A DNA stretch of 64,000 nt from the NCBI GenBank assembly GCA_942493125.1, contig OW818667.1:2294001-2358000 (forward strand). The letters are read 5' to 3'. Position numbers and translations under genes: made by a program. The notes beneath the pieces were generated by a model. That model ran no database searches. It was not told where the DNA came from and was given only the letters and a program-made list of their open reading frames with translations. Positions 51,703-60,828 of this stretch are shown piece by piece (the first letter of the stretch is position 1; the number at the start of each line of letters is the position of its first letter). The DNA comes from Fusibacter_C sp942493125. Lineage in GTDB: Bacteria; Bacillota; Clostridia; Peptostreptococcales; Acidaminobacteraceae.

Positions 51703-53373
51703 ATGAAAACAGATGTACAAATCGCACAAGAAGCAAATAAAATGCACATTAGAGACATTGCTAAAAAAGTAGGTATTTCAGAAGACGATCTCGAACTATA
51801 TGGCAACTATAAAGCAAAAGTCAACTTGAGCGTTCTTGAAAGTAAAAAAGATGCGCCAAATGGCAAATTGATTTTAGTGACAGCGATCAATCCAACAGCT
51901 GCCGGAGAAGGCAAAACGACTGTCAACGTCGGATTAAGCATGGGTTTGAATAAAATTGGCAAATTGACTTTTACAGCACTTAGAGAACCTTCACTTGGAC
52001 CTTGCTTCGGCGTAAAAGGCGGCGCAGCAGGTGGCGGATACGCACAAGTTGTTCCAATGGAAGACATCAACCTACACTTTACAGGCGACATCCATGCCGT
52101 TACGACAGCAAATAACTTACTGTCAGCGCTTATTGATAACCACCTTCACCATGGCAACTTATTGGGCATCGATCCAAACCGCATCACATGGAGACGTGCG
52201 ATCGACATGAACGATAGAGCGCTTAGAAATATAGTCATCGGTCTTGGTGGTAAAACAAATGGCGTTACAAGAGAAGATGGTTTTGATATCACTGTGGCCT
52301 CTGAAGTTATGGCGATTCTTTGTCTTGCAAGCGGTGTTGACGATTTGAAACACAGACTTTCTAAGATGATCATCGGTTATACGTATGCCAATAAACCTGT
52401 CACTGCAGCAGATCTCGAAGCAGTAGGCTCTATGGCGCTTCTTCTTAAAGATGCCATCATGCCAAACCTCGTACAAACACTTGAAAACACACCTGCATTT
52501 ATTCATGGTGGACCTTTTGCAAATATCGCACACGGTTGTAACTCAGTAGTCGCTACTAAAACGGCATTGAAACTCGCTGATTATGTCGTTACTGAAGCTG
52601 GCTTCGGTGCAGACCTTGGCGCTGAAAAATTCTTCGATATCAAATGTAGACAAGCAGGTCTTGATCCAAGTGTGGCAGTTATCGTTGCGACGATCAGAGC
52701 CCTTAAAAAACACGGTGGCGTTAACAAAAACGAGCTTAGCCTCGAAAACTTCGATGCACTTCGCCTTGGTTTTGAAAACCTCAGAACACACGTAGAAAAT
52801 GTGCGTAAGTTTGGCGTACCTGCTGTTGTTGCCGTCAATGAATTCCCGACAGACACACAAGAAGAAGTGGAATTCCTCAAAAAAATGTGTGCTGAAATCG
52901 ATGTTCCAGTAGTCTTGACACAAGTTTGGGCACATGGTGGCGAAGGTGCTGTGAAGCTTGCTGAGAAAGTTGTTGAGCTTGCAGAATCAGGCGTTTCAAA
53001 CTTCAAACCCCTTTATGAACTCGATCAACCAATCATCAAAAAAATTGAAAAAATCGCAAAAGAGATCTATAGAGCAGACGGCGTTGAATTCAGCCCTAAA
53101 GCGATTAAAAACATCATGAAATTCGAAGAAGATGGCTTAGGTGGCTTGCCAATCTGTATGGCTAAAACGCAGTACTCACTCACTGATGATCCTGAGCGTT
53201 ACGGTGCACCAAAAGGCTTTAAAATCGTCATCAACGATGTAAAAGTTTCAGCTGGTGCTGGCTTTATCATCCCTATGGCGGGCGATATCATGAGAATGCC
53301 AGGACTTCCAAAAGTTCCAGCTGCAAATAGAATCGACATCTTACCAGATGGCGAGATCATCGGATTATTCTAG
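51703..53373 (+). CDS. fhs: Formate-tetrahydrofolate ligase
   Basis: ATP-dependent formation of 10-formyl-THF, used in purine synthesis, one-carbon metabolism and the Wood-Ljungdahl methyl branch. 556 residues, full length; ATP loop TAINPTAAGEGKTTVNVGLSMG (about 60-81), LREPSLGPCFGVKGGAAGGGYAQVVPMEDINLHFTGD (about 91-127), and PTDTQEEVEFLKKMC near 373-387. No other Wood-Ljungdahl genes lie in the window. It sits alone between terminator-like structures. Confidence 0.97.
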   Translation: MKTDVQIAQEANKMHIRDIAKKVGISEDDLELYGNYKAKVNLSVLESKKDAPNGKLILVTAINPTAAGEGKTTVNVGLSMGLNKIGKLTFTALREPSLGPCFGVKGGAAGGGYAQVVPMEDINLHFTGDIHAVTTANNLLSALIDNHLHHGNLLGIDPNRITWRRAIDMNDRALRNIVIGLGGKTNGVTREDGFDITVASEVMAILCLASGVDDLKHRLSKMIIGYTYANKPVTAADLEAVGSMALLLKDAIMPNLVQTLENTPAFIHGGPFANIAHGCNSVVATKTALKLADYVVTEAGFGADLGAEKFFDIKCRQAGLDPSVAVIVATIRALKKHGGVNKNELSLENFDALRLGFENLRTHVENVRKFGVPAVVAVNEFPTDTQEEVEFLKKMCAEIDVPVVLTQVWAHGGEGAVKLAEKVVELAESGVSNFKPLYELDQPIIKKIEKIAKEIYRADGVEFSPKAIKNIMKFEEDGLGGLPICMAKTQYSLTDDPERYGAPKGFKIVINDVKVSAGAGFIIPMAGDIMRMPGLPKVPAANRIDILPDGEIIGLF

Positions 53374-53384
53374 TTTCAATATTT

Positions 53385-53408
53385 CAATATAGCAATATAG
53401 CAATATAG
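53385..53408. repeat. CAATATAG triple microsatellite
   Basis: Three head-to-tail 8-bp copies, followed by an irregular CAATTTT-type run to about 53455. Confidence 0.9.
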
Positions 53409-53498
53409 CAAATTTCCAAGTTCCAATTTCAATTTTCAATTTTCAGTTTTCAATCACTAAATAGTTCGTACATGAAAATAGTGCAACAAAGTAAGATG

Positions 53499-53536
53499 CA
53501 AGCGAATTTCAATATTGGAATTCGCTTGATTTCTTT
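53499..53536 (+). terminator. Terminator of fhs
   Basis: CAAGCGAATT (53499-53508) pairs perfectly with AATTCGCTTG (53519-53528), with inner pairing and a T-rich tail. Confidence 0.82.
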
Positions 53537-53582
53537 TATTACCACTGATAATATAAGTATAAAAATAGATGAAGGTGACCAT

Positions 53583-54269
53583 ATGCTAGGGACAATCGTA
53601 AATTTTGCAGCAATAATAGTCGGTGGTATCGTCGGAATACTTATCAAAGGTGGGCTGCCATCGCGTATTAGTTCAACAATCATGCAAGGTGTCGGTCTTT
53701 GTATCATGCTGATCGGATTATCAAGTGCCATTGAAGGCACCAGTTACATCATGGAAATCATCTTTTTCATCGTCATTGGTAGCTTGATTGGCGAGGGCAT
53801 TGATATCGAAAAGCGCCTAGAAAAATTGGGTAATAACCTTGAAAAAAGATTTACTCGAGATGACTCAAACTTCAGTAAAGGCTTTGTGACAGCCAGTTTG
53901 CTTTACTGCGTCGGCGCAATGGCCATCATGGGTTCGCTTGAAAGTGGCCTCAACAACAATCACGAAATTCTGTTTGCAAAATCGATTCTAGACGGGATTA
54001 TATCCATCGTCCTCGCATCAACTTTAGGCGTCGGCGTTATATTTTCAGCTTTCTCTGTTCTGCTTTATCAAGGCTCGATTACACTTCTTGCAGGCGCGCT
54101 TTCGTCTGTCTTAACAGAGACAGTTGTCATTCAAATGTCCGCAACAGGTGGTCTGTTAATCCTCGGATTAGGCATATCGATGGTGACTTCAACAAAAATC
54201 AAAGTGGGCAATATGTTGCCGAGCGTCTTGCTTCCAATAGCTTATCATTTGATCCTTCAGCTGTTTTAA
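53583..54269 (+). CDS. DUF554 family membrane protein (YqgA-like)
   Basis: A 228-residue integral membrane protein with about six hydrophobic segments (LGTIVNFAAIIVGGIVGILI at the N-terminus; IMQGVGLCIMLIGLSSAI; IIFFIVIGSLIGEGIDI). It matches DUF554, proposed to be transporters but uncharacterised. ATG 53583 has GAAGGTGA upstream; a longer frame upstream would run through the fhs terminator. Confidence 0.85.
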   Translation: MLGTIVNFAAIIVGGIVGILIKGGLPSRISSTIMQGVGLCIMLIGLSSAIEGTSYIMEIIFFIVIGSLIGEGIDIEKRLEKLGNNLEKRFTRDDSNFSKGFVTASLLYCVGAMAIMGSLESGLNNNHEILFAKSILDGIISIVLASTLGVGVIFSAFSVLLYQGSITLLAGALSSVLTETVVIQMSATGGLLILGLGISMVTSTKIKVGNMLPSVLLPIAYHLILQLF

Positions 54270-54335
54270 AATCATAACGCCTCAGTAATATCACAATAAA
54301 TGCCGAATAATGCCTCATATATGGCGTATTAACCA

Positions 54336-54366
54336 CAACCTCATCGATTTTGATGAGGTTGTTTTT
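54336..54366 (+). terminator. Terminator of the DUF554 gene
   Basis: CAACCTCATC (54336-54345), loop GATTTT, GATGAGGTTG (54352-54361), five Ts. Confidence 0.93.
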
Positions 54367-54429
54367 GCGTAAATGGCGAACATTAAATTGAAAATCGAGA
54401 AAATTTATCGTTTTTTATGTCTTTTTTGC

Positions 54430-54458
54430 TTGACCATGCCCAAAAATCATAGTAAAAT
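54430..54458 (+). promoter_or_regulatory. Promoter of the riboswitch-permease unit
   Basis: TTGACC (54430-54435), 17-bp spacer, TAAAAT (54453-54458), about 20 bp before the aptamer. Confidence 0.75.
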
Positions 54459-54475
54459 GTGACTATTAGAATAGA

Positions 54476-54548
54476 TAGCCAATATATTTTGGGTGATATG
54501 GACCCGATGTTTCTACCGAACGACCTTAAAATGTTCGACTATTGGACG
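54476..54548 (+). ncRNA. Purine riboswitch aptamer (guanine class)
   Basis: P1 CCAATA (54479-54484) / TATTGG (54540-54545); P2 GGGT/ACCC around loop GATATGG; junction TTTCTACC; P3 CGAAC/GTTCG. The specificity base in the GAC-TA strand before P1 is C, which selects guanine or hypoxanthine; adenine switches have T there. It controls the NCS2 permease downstream. Confidence 0.92.
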
Positions 54549-54592
54549 AAGTGCCTCATATCATTAAGGTGCATTTTGTTTCCAATCAGTTA

Positions 54593-54621
54593 GACGACCG
54601 GTCCGTGCGGTTGTCTTTTTT
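54593..54621 (+). terminator. Riboswitch expression-platform terminator
   Basis: GACGACCG (54593-54600), loop GTCCGTG, CGGTTGTC (54608-54615), six Ts. It ends about 65 bp before the permease start, so ligand binding would favour termination. Confidence 0.9.
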
Positions 54622-54686
54622 ATTTGCTATTATTTTCTTAACGCTTTCTGTTTTAATAAAAAAATAAATAATGAGGGGATTTAAAA

Positions 54687-56105
54687 ATGGAGAAGTTTTT
54701 TAAACTCAAAGAGCATGGAACTAACGTCTCAACAGAAGTTATTGCAGGCTTTACAACTTTCTTTGCCATGTCTTATATCATATTTGTCAACCCTGCAATG
54801 CTTTCACAAACGGGCATTCCATGGGGCGCGGTATTCTTGGCGACGATTATTGCTTCAGCTGTTGGTACATTGATTATGGCATTATTTGCTAACGTACCTT
54901 ATGCACAAGCACCTGGTATGGGTCTTAATGCGTTTTTCACTTATACTGTTGTCTTCGCACTTGGTTTCACTTGGCAACAAGCTCTCGCAATGGTATTCCT
55001 TTGCGGTATGATCAACGTTCTTATCACAGTAACAAAAATTCGTAAATCCATTATAAAAGCAATCCCTTCTTCTATTCAACACGCTATTGGCGGTGGTATT
55101 GGTATTTTCATCGCATATATCGGTATTAAAAATGCAGGCTTATTATCATTCGTTTCAGATCCTGGTAAAAACATCGTTTTAGACAGCGGCACAGTGATTG
55201 CAGATGCAAGCATCATTCCAAGCCTTGTCAATTTGAATACAGCACCTGTTTTATTATCACTTGTTGGTCTTGTCATTCTCGTTACATTATTGGTTCTTAA
55301 AGTTAAAGGTGCTATCTTGATCAGCATCGTGACAACAACTTTACTTGGTATTCCAGCTGGCGTAGTAGATCTTTCTATGATCGGTACGACTGCAGGCATT
55401 GGCGATGCGTTCGCAGAGCTCGGTGGCGTATTTGGCGTAGCACTTGGCAGTGAAGGTTTATTATCACTTTTCGCAGATGCTTCTAAAATCCCACTCGTTC
55501 TTATGACAATATTTGCCTTCAGCTTATCAGATACATTTGACACAATCGGTACATTCATCGGTACAGGTAGAAGAAGTGGCATCTTCAGTGAAGAAGATGA
55601 AAAAACTATGGCTACTAGCAGCGGTTTTAAATCAAAAATGGACAAAGCTTTATTTGCAGATTCAATCGCAACATCTATCGGCGCTATCGTTGGTACATCT
55701 AATACAACGACTTACGTTGAAAGTGCTGCAGGTATCGGAGCTGGTGGCCGCACAGGTTTAACGAGCTTAGTAACAGCACTTTTGTTCATCGGTTGTATCT
55801 TCCTTGCACCTATAGCAGGTATCGTGCCTGCAGCTGCTACGGCTCCTGCTCTTATCGTAGTCGGTATCATGATGATGTCAGCATTCAGAGACATCAAATG
55901 GGACGATCTTGATGAAGCGATTCCAGCATTCTTTGCAGCAATCTTCATGGCATTCTGCTACAGCATCTCTTACGGTATCGCAGCTGGTTTCATCTTCTAC
56001 GTAATCGTTAAATTCGTAAAAAGAGAATTCAAAGACGTACATCCGATTCTGTTAGTTTCTGCACTTTTATTCGTACTCAACTTTGTGTTATTGGCAGTAA
56101 TGTAA
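54687..56105 (+). CDS. NCS2-family guanine/hypoxanthine permease (PbuG-like)
   Basis: A 472-residue membrane transporter with about 12-14 segments. Opening KLKEHGTNVSTEVIAGFTTFFAMSYIIFVNPAML and the QAPGMGLNAFFTY motif (about 72-84) are typical of the AzgA/PbuG branch. DTFDTIGTFIGTGRR around 281-295 and TSNTTTYVESAAGIGAGGRTGLTS around 338-361 complete the core. RBS GAGGGG before ATG. The guanine-type riboswitch supports a purine-base substrate. Confidence 0.93.
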   Translation: MEKFFKLKEHGTNVSTEVIAGFTTFFAMSYIIFVNPAMLSQTGIPWGAVFLATIIASAVGTLIMALFANVPYAQAPGMGLNAFFTYTVVFALGFTWQQALAMVFLCGMINVLITVTKIRKSIIKAIPSSIQHAIGGGIGIFIAYIGIKNAGLLSFVSDPGKNIVLDSGTVIADASIIPSLVNLNTAPVLLSLVGLVILVTLLVLKVKGAILISIVTTTLLGIPAGVVDLSMIGTTAGIGDAFAELGGVFGVALGSEGLLSLFADASKIPLVLMTIFAFSLSDTFDTIGTFIGTGRRSGIFSEEDEKTMATSSGFKSKMDKALFADSIATSIGAIVGTSNTTTYVESAAGIGAGGRTGLTSLVTALLFIGCIFLAPIAGIVPAAATAPALIVVGIMMMSAFRDIKWDDLDEAIPAFFAAIFMAFCYSISYGIAAGFIFYVIVKFVKREFKDVHPILLVSALLFVLNFVLLAVM

Positions 56106-56170
56106 GCAATAAACCATAGATCAAGTCATAGTTAAATTGATTTTTTCTATCATGCATTTCAAGTTATCAA

Positions 56171-56205
56171 GACGTCGGTCATCCTTAGGATGGTCGGCGT
56201 TTTTT
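56171..56205 (+). terminator. Terminator of the permease gene
   Basis: GACGTCGGTCATCC and GGATGGTCGGCGT pair around TTA with several G-U pairs, followed by Ts. Confidence 0.88.
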
Positions 56206-56350
56206 ATGCCAGAAACTGACAACAAATGTTGTTTCAAAATTGTATTTTATTGATAGTATTGATTGTTAGATTTTGTTGTATAATGGTATAGTGAGCTATT
56301 TAAGATATAAAGATAAAAATTTAACGAAAGAACGCATTTAGGTTTAATAT

Positions 56351-57226
56351 ATGGAAGTTCAGATGAATCCTCAAATGGAAATGGTAAAAAAAAATGCTTA
56401 TAGTGTAGCATCATATTATTTCGATGTCACAAAGACACTTGAATGTGGACAATGCTTCAGATGGCAGAAAACCGGTGATTCTTATGTCGGTGTCGTGGCA
56501 CAATCTGTAATTGTCATAGGACCTCTTGATGATGACCATCATATGGTTACCATTTATGGAAATGAAATGACTTACGCAGAAATAGCACATTATTTTGATC
56601 TCGAAACAGATTACGAGCACATATTTGATCAGTTAAGCACGATTGATGACCATATGAACAATGCGGCTGCTTATGGAAAGGGTATTCGGATTTTAAATCA
56701 GGAACCATTTGAAACGTTACTCTCTTTTATCATATCGAGTAACAACAACATACCAAAAATCCGTATGACAGTAGAAGCTTTATCAGAAAAATTCGGGAAA
56801 TACTTGGGACATTATCAAGGAAAGCCCTACTATACATTTCCAGATCTCATGTCACTTGCGTCAGCATCCCTTGAATCATTAAACGTCAAAGCGATTGGTT
56901 ATCGGGCAAAATCGATCTTTAACACGTGCAATCGATTGGTTGAAGCGGCGTACGATTTAAAAGAGCCTTACCTCATGGATTATGAGGAAGCAAGAACTTG
57001 GCTGTCACAATTTTACGGTGTAGGTGGCAAAGTGGCAGATTGTGTGCTTTTGTTTGCCTATGGTAAAATGGAAGCGTTTCCCATCGACACGTGGGTGAAA
57101 AAGATGCTTGGACAACTCTATGGCATAACATCTAACTATGATGCATTTGTTAAAGATAAATTTGACAAATTTCCAGGTATGGCGCAGCAAATTTTATTTT
57201 TCTATATTCGTAACCTAAAGGTTTAA
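56351..57226 (+). CDS. ogg: 8-oxoguanine DNA glycosylase (OGG1-type)
   Basis: Base-excision repair bifunctional glycosylase/lyase of 291 residues. An OGG_N-like domain opens with LECGQCFRW (30-38). The HhH-GPD motif YGVGGKVADCVLLFAYGK (222-239) contains catalytic Lys K227, and the catalytic Asp D246 lies in FPIDTWV. No 4Fe-4S cluster cysteines. Start ATG 56351 lacks a clear RBS; ATG 56363 is an alternative. Monocistronic. Confidence 0.9.
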   Translation: MEVQMNPQMEMVKKNAYSVASYYFDVTKTLECGQCFRWQKTGDSYVGVVAQSVIVIGPLDDDHHMVTIYGNEMTYAEIAHYFDLETDYEHIFDQLSTIDDHMNNAAAYGKGIRILNQEPFETLLSFIISSNNNIPKIRMTVEALSEKFGKYLGHYQGKPYYTFPDLMSLASASLESLNVKAIGYRAKSIFNTCNRLVEAAYDLKEPYLMDYEEARTWLSQFYGVGGKVADCVLLFAYGKMEAFPIDTWVKKMLGQLYGITSNYDAFVKDKFDKFPGMAQQILFFYIRNLKV

Positions 57227-57346
57227 AGTTCTAAAGTTAAATGCAATTTCCATTAACGACGAACGACAAAGACATATACAATATACATGACAACATGCAT
57301 TTATAAGAAACAATGACAACAAAATAATGATTGCGGAGGTACAGTT

Positions 57347-58564
57347 ATGGATGTTTTTTTGGCTCGGCAGCCCATCTTTAACAGGAACAGGCATGTCGTG
57401 GCCTATGAAATTCTTTATAGAAGTGGTGCGAAAAATACATATGATATCGATACGGATGGAGACAAGGCAACAACTTCTGTCGTTATTGATGCGCTCATCA
57501 ATTTTGGAATCAAGAAATTGACTGGCGGTAAGATGGCTTATATTAATTTTACTGGAAAGCTTTTATATGATGATTTACATACACTGTTTGAAACGGATAC
57601 GTTAACGATTGAGATACTAGAAACACAGGAAATAGATGACGAATTCATAGAAAAATGTAAAGAAATGAAGCAGCGCGGGTACGTGATTGCACTCGATGAC
57701 TTTATCGGTGGCAATAAATTTGATCAGATTATACCATACGTCGACATTTTGAAAGTCGATTTTCTCGCAATGGATTCTGTTTCTAGACAGCATATCGCAG
57801 AGAAATATGCGCCTTTTGGGATCAAGTTGCTTGCTGAAAAAGTCGAGTCACAATGGGATTTTGACGAAGCGAAGCGCTTTGGATACCATTTGTTTCAGGG
57901 TTATTTCTTTGAAAAACCCGTCATGTGCAAAAGTAAGAGCATCAACGTATCTACCTATCGATATATGGAAATCCTGAAAGAGACTACTGGAGAGGTTCCG
58001 GATTTTAATCGATTGTCTGAAATTATAAAGAAAGACTTTTCATTGACATACAAATTGCTTAGACTCATCAATTCTCCGGCATTTTATACTGTGAGTGAAA
58101 TAACCTCTGTAAATCATGCACTGACACTTCTTGGCATCAACGAAATAAAGAAATGGACGACACTTATCATGCTCAGGGACATCAGCTCCGATAAACCGGA
58201 TGAGTTGATACGCGTCTCGCTTGTCCGCGCCATTTTTGCAGAAAAATTGGCCAAAAAGTTCAAGCTAAGTGGTCGAGAGACGGAAGCTTTTCTTCTGGGA
58301 TTGTTTTCACTGATCGACACAATCATGGAAAAACCACTATTCGATATCATAGAACCCTTGCCGTTAAAGGAAGATCTCAAAGGGGCTTTAATGGGTGATC
58401 ACAATCACTTTCATACCATTTTACAGTTTCTGCAATACTATGAAATGGGCAATTGGGATATGATTGTCGAGACAGCGACTCAAAAAAATCTCGACCATAC
58501 GTTGCTTTCGGACCACTATTTGGAATCCATCGATGAAGCGACGAAGCTTTTTGTTGAAATGTAG
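57347..58564 (+). CDS. EAL-HDOD signalling protein (YuxH-like, probably inactive EAL)
   Basis: A 405-residue protein with N-terminal EAL domain (about 3-190) and C-terminal HDOD domain (about 195-395). The canonical EAL triplet is replaced by EIL in YEILYRS (20-26), while IALDDFIGG, LKVDF, AEKVE and FQGYFFEKP are kept. The family usually does not hydrolyse c-di-GMP and may act as a sensor or effector. RBS GGAGG lies 9 bp before ATG. No signal peptide. Motility control is a plausible but unproven role. Confidence 0.87.
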   Translation: MDVFLARQPIFNRNRHVVAYEILYRSGAKNTYDIDTDGDKATTSVVIDALINFGIKKLTGGKMAYINFTGKLLYDDLHTLFETDTLTIEILETQEIDDEFIEKCKEMKQRGYVIALDDFIGGNKFDQIIPYVDILKVDFLAMDSVSRQHIAEKYAPFGIKLLAEKVESQWDFDEAKRFGYHLFQGYFFEKPVMCKSKSINVSTYRYMEILKETTGEVPDFNRLSEIIKKDFSLTYKLLRLINSPAFYTVSEITSVNHALTLLGINEIKKWTTLIMLRDISSDKPDELIRVSLVRAIFAEKLAKKFKLSGRETEAFLLGLFSLIDTIMEKPLFDIIEPLPLKEDLKGALMGDHNHFHTILQFLQYYEMGNWDMIVETATQKNLDHTLLSDHYLESIDEATKLFVEM

Positions 58565-58609
58565 TTATGTTCAGTAACTTATAAGCTGATTTTCTCCAAC
58601 TATTATTTA

Positions 58610-58636
58610 TTAGCACTCGTTTGTATAGAGTGCTAA
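58610..58636. promoter_or_regulatory. CIRCE element (HrcA operator)
   Basis: TTAGCACTC-N9-GAGTGCTAA, a perfect match to consensus, directly upstream of the groES promoter; hrcA itself is not in the window. Confidence 0.97.
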
Positions 58637-58643
58637 AAAAATA

Positions 58644-58672
58644 TTGATTTTTTTGAGCAAGTATTATATGAT
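58644..58672 (+). promoter_or_regulatory. groESL promoter
   Basis: TTGATT (58644-58649), 17-bp spacer, TATGAT (58667-58672), beginning 7 bp after CIRCE. Confidence 0.7.
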
Positions 58673-58749
58673 ATAGGGTAGAAAGCATTATGCTAAAACG
58701 CCTACAGATGGCTGAATCAAATAGTTGTAATGAAACAGGAGGAATTAAA

Positions 58750-59007
58750 ATGTTGAGACCAATAGGTAAACGCGTTGTTATTAAGAGACTTGAAGCAGAA
58801 GAAAAAACGGCAAGTGGCATCGTATTGCCTGGCCAAGCAAAAGAAAAACCACAGATGGCAGAAGTCATTGCGGTTAGCACAGAAGTTGAAGATTTAAAAG
58901 TTGGCGACAAAATTGTGTTCAGCAAGTATAAAGGTGCAGAGATTAAAATTGACGGCGAAGAACTGATCATCTGTGATGTAGTAGATGTATTAGCGGTTAT
59001 TGAGTAA
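58750..59007 (+). CDS. groES: Co-chaperonin GroES, short form
   Basis: The lid of the GroEL folding chamber. 85 residues, about nine to ten fewer than usual. The mobile loop EEKTASGIVLPG (about 17-28) and C-terminal IDGEELIICDVVDVLAVIE are normal. The segment that forms the roof beta-hairpin in other GroES proteins (between VAV and KVGD) is cut to STEVEDL. ATG 58750 has GGAGG 7 bp upstream; earlier in-frame ATG 58690 lies in the leader. Operon with groEL, 46 bp apart. Confidence 0.95.
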   Translation: MLRPIGKRVVIKRLEAEEKTASGIVLPGQAKEKPQMAEVIAVSTEVEDLKVGDKIVFSKYKGAEIKIDGEELIICDVVDVLAVIE

Positions 59008-59053
59008 TTGGCAGACAAATATAGAAAAGTATTAAAATAGGAGGCACAAGAAA

Positions 59054-60682
59054 ATGGCAAAAGAAATTATGTTCGGCGAAGATGTCAGAAAGAAATTGGA
59101 AGCTGGCGTCGATAAATTGGCAAATACAGTAAAAGTGACATTGGGACCAAAAGGTAGAAATGTTATTCTCGATAAAAAATTCGGTGCACCACTTATCACA
59201 AATGACGGCGTTACAATCGCTAGAGAAATCGATCTTGAAGATCCATACGAAAACATGGGTGCTCAACTTGTCAAAGAAGTTGCAACGCGTACGAACGACG
59301 TAGCTGGTGATGGCACGACGACAGCGACATTGCTTGCTCAAGCAATCATCAGAGAAGGCATCAAAAACGTCGCTGCTGGCGCTAACCCAATGATCTTGAA
59401 AACGGGTATTGAAAAAGCAGTTGTTGTTGCGGTTGACATGATCAAGAGCGAAAGCGTGTTGATCGAAAACAAAAAAGACATTGCAGACGTTGCATCTATC
59501 TCTGCAGCAGATCGTGAAATCGGCGAACTTATATCTGAAGCTATGGAGCGCGTCGGCAAAGACGGCGTTATCACTGTTGAAGAATCAAAAACATTTGGCA
59601 CACAACTCGAAGTCGTTGAAGGTATGGAATTTGACCGCGGTTTCGTGTCACACTATATGGTAACAGATTCAGAAAAAATGGAAGCCCTTTTAGACAATCC
59701 ATATATCTTGATCACAGATAAAAAAATCAACAACATTCAAGAAATCTTACCTATGCTTGAGCAAATCGTTCAAAGCGCAGGCAAACTCCTCATCATCGCT
59801 GACGATATCGAAGGCGAAGCGCTTACGACACTTATCGTAAACAAACTCAGAGGTACTTTTGAATGTATCGCAGTCAAAGCACCTGGCTTTGGCGATAGAA
59901 GAAAAGCAATGCTTCAAGATATCGCTATCTTAACAGGTGGCACGATGATCTCAGAAGAGCTTGGCTACGATCTTAAAACGGCGACTATGGAAATGCTCGG
60001 TCGTGCAAAATCTGTAAAAATCAACAAAGACAATACGACGATCATCGACGGAATGGGCGACAAAGCTCTAATCAATGAACGCGTACGTCAAATTAAAGTT
60101 CAAATGGAAGAAACAACTTCCGAGTTCGATAAAGAAAAATTACAAGAACGCCTTGCAAAAATCGCAGGTGGCGTTGCAGTCATCCAAGTTGGCGCTGCGA
60201 CTGAAGTTGAGATGAAAGAGAAAAAACTCAGAATCGAAGACGCACTCAATGCGACAAGAGCAGCTGTAGAAGAAGGTATTGTACCTGGTGGTGGTACGGC
60301 TTATATCGCAGCACTCGGCAAGGTCCTCGCGCTTGTTGAAACACTTGAAGGCGACGAACGTACAGGCGCACTCATCATCGCGAGAGCGCTTGAAGAGCCA
60401 GTTAGACAAATTGCAATCAACGCTGGCATGGAAGGCTCAGTTGTCGTTGAAAAAGTTAAAAATTCAGCTGAAGGCATCGGTTACGACGCCCTTAGAGGCA
60501 TATACGTCAACATGATCGAAGCGGGCATCGTGGATCCTACGAAAGTAACGCGTTCAGCACTTCAAAATGCAGCGTCTATCTCAGCAATGTTCTTAACAAC
60601 TGAAGCGGCAGTCGTGGATGTTAAGCAAGAAGGCGTTATCAATGGTATGAATATGGGTGGGGGTATGAATGGGATGATGTAA
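59054..60682 (+). CDS. groEL: Chaperonin GroEL
   Basis: 60-kDa chaperonin, 542 residues. TLGPKGRNVILDKKFGAPLITNDGVTIAREI (about 29-59), ATP-site DVAGDGTTTATLLAQ (about 86-100), and a C-terminal GGM tail (GMNMGGGMNGMM). RBS AGGAGG before ATG 59054. Controlled with groES by CIRCE/HrcA. Confidence 0.98.
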   Translation: MAKEIMFGEDVRKKLEAGVDKLANTVKVTLGPKGRNVILDKKFGAPLITNDGVTIAREIDLEDPYENMGAQLVKEVATRTNDVAGDGTTTATLLAQAIIREGIKNVAAGANPMILKTGIEKAVVVAVDMIKSESVLIENKKDIADVASISAADREIGELISEAMERVGKDGVITVEESKTFGTQLEVVEGMEFDRGFVSHYMVTDSEKMEALLDNPYILITDKKINNIQEILPMLEQIVQSAGKLLIIADDIEGEALTTLIVNKLRGTFECIAVKAPGFGDRRKAMLQDIAILTGGTMISEELGYDLKTATMEMLGRAKSVKINKDNTTIIDGMGDKALINERVRQIKVQMEETTSEFDKEKLQERLAKIAGGVAVIQVGAATEVEMKEKKLRIEDALNATRAAVEEGIVPGGGTAYIAALGKVLALVETLEGDERTGALIIARALEEPVRQIAINAGMEGSVVVEKVKNSAEGIGYDALRGIYVNMIEAGIVDPTKVTRSALQNAASISAMFLTTEAAVVDVKQEGVINGMNMGGGMNGMM

Positions 60683-60705
60683 AAATCATTTTTAGCATAA
60701 CGTTT

Positions 60706-60828
60706 GGCGCAGTCGTCACGCACCGGTACACTTCCACTAAGTCCTCGGGACTTCTTCTTATTCCGACTCTGGTCGGATAGAAGTCCCTGCGGAATCGTTC
60801 CAGTGTACCTATGCGCGACGCCTGCGCT
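60706..60828. repeat. 123-bp imperfect palindromic hairpin element
   Basis: Arms pair over the whole length: GCGCAG (60707-60712) with CTGCGC (60822-60827), GGTACACT around 60725 with AGTGTACC around 60802, GGGACTTCT with AGAAGTCCC, and centre TCCGAC-TCTG-GTCGGA (60762-60777). Outside it AAAATCAT (60682-60689) and ATGATTTT (60850-60857) extend the symmetry. It is more GC-rich than its surroundings. It has no ORF and no T-run, so it is either a MITE/REP-like element or a structured RNA. Confidence 0.75.
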
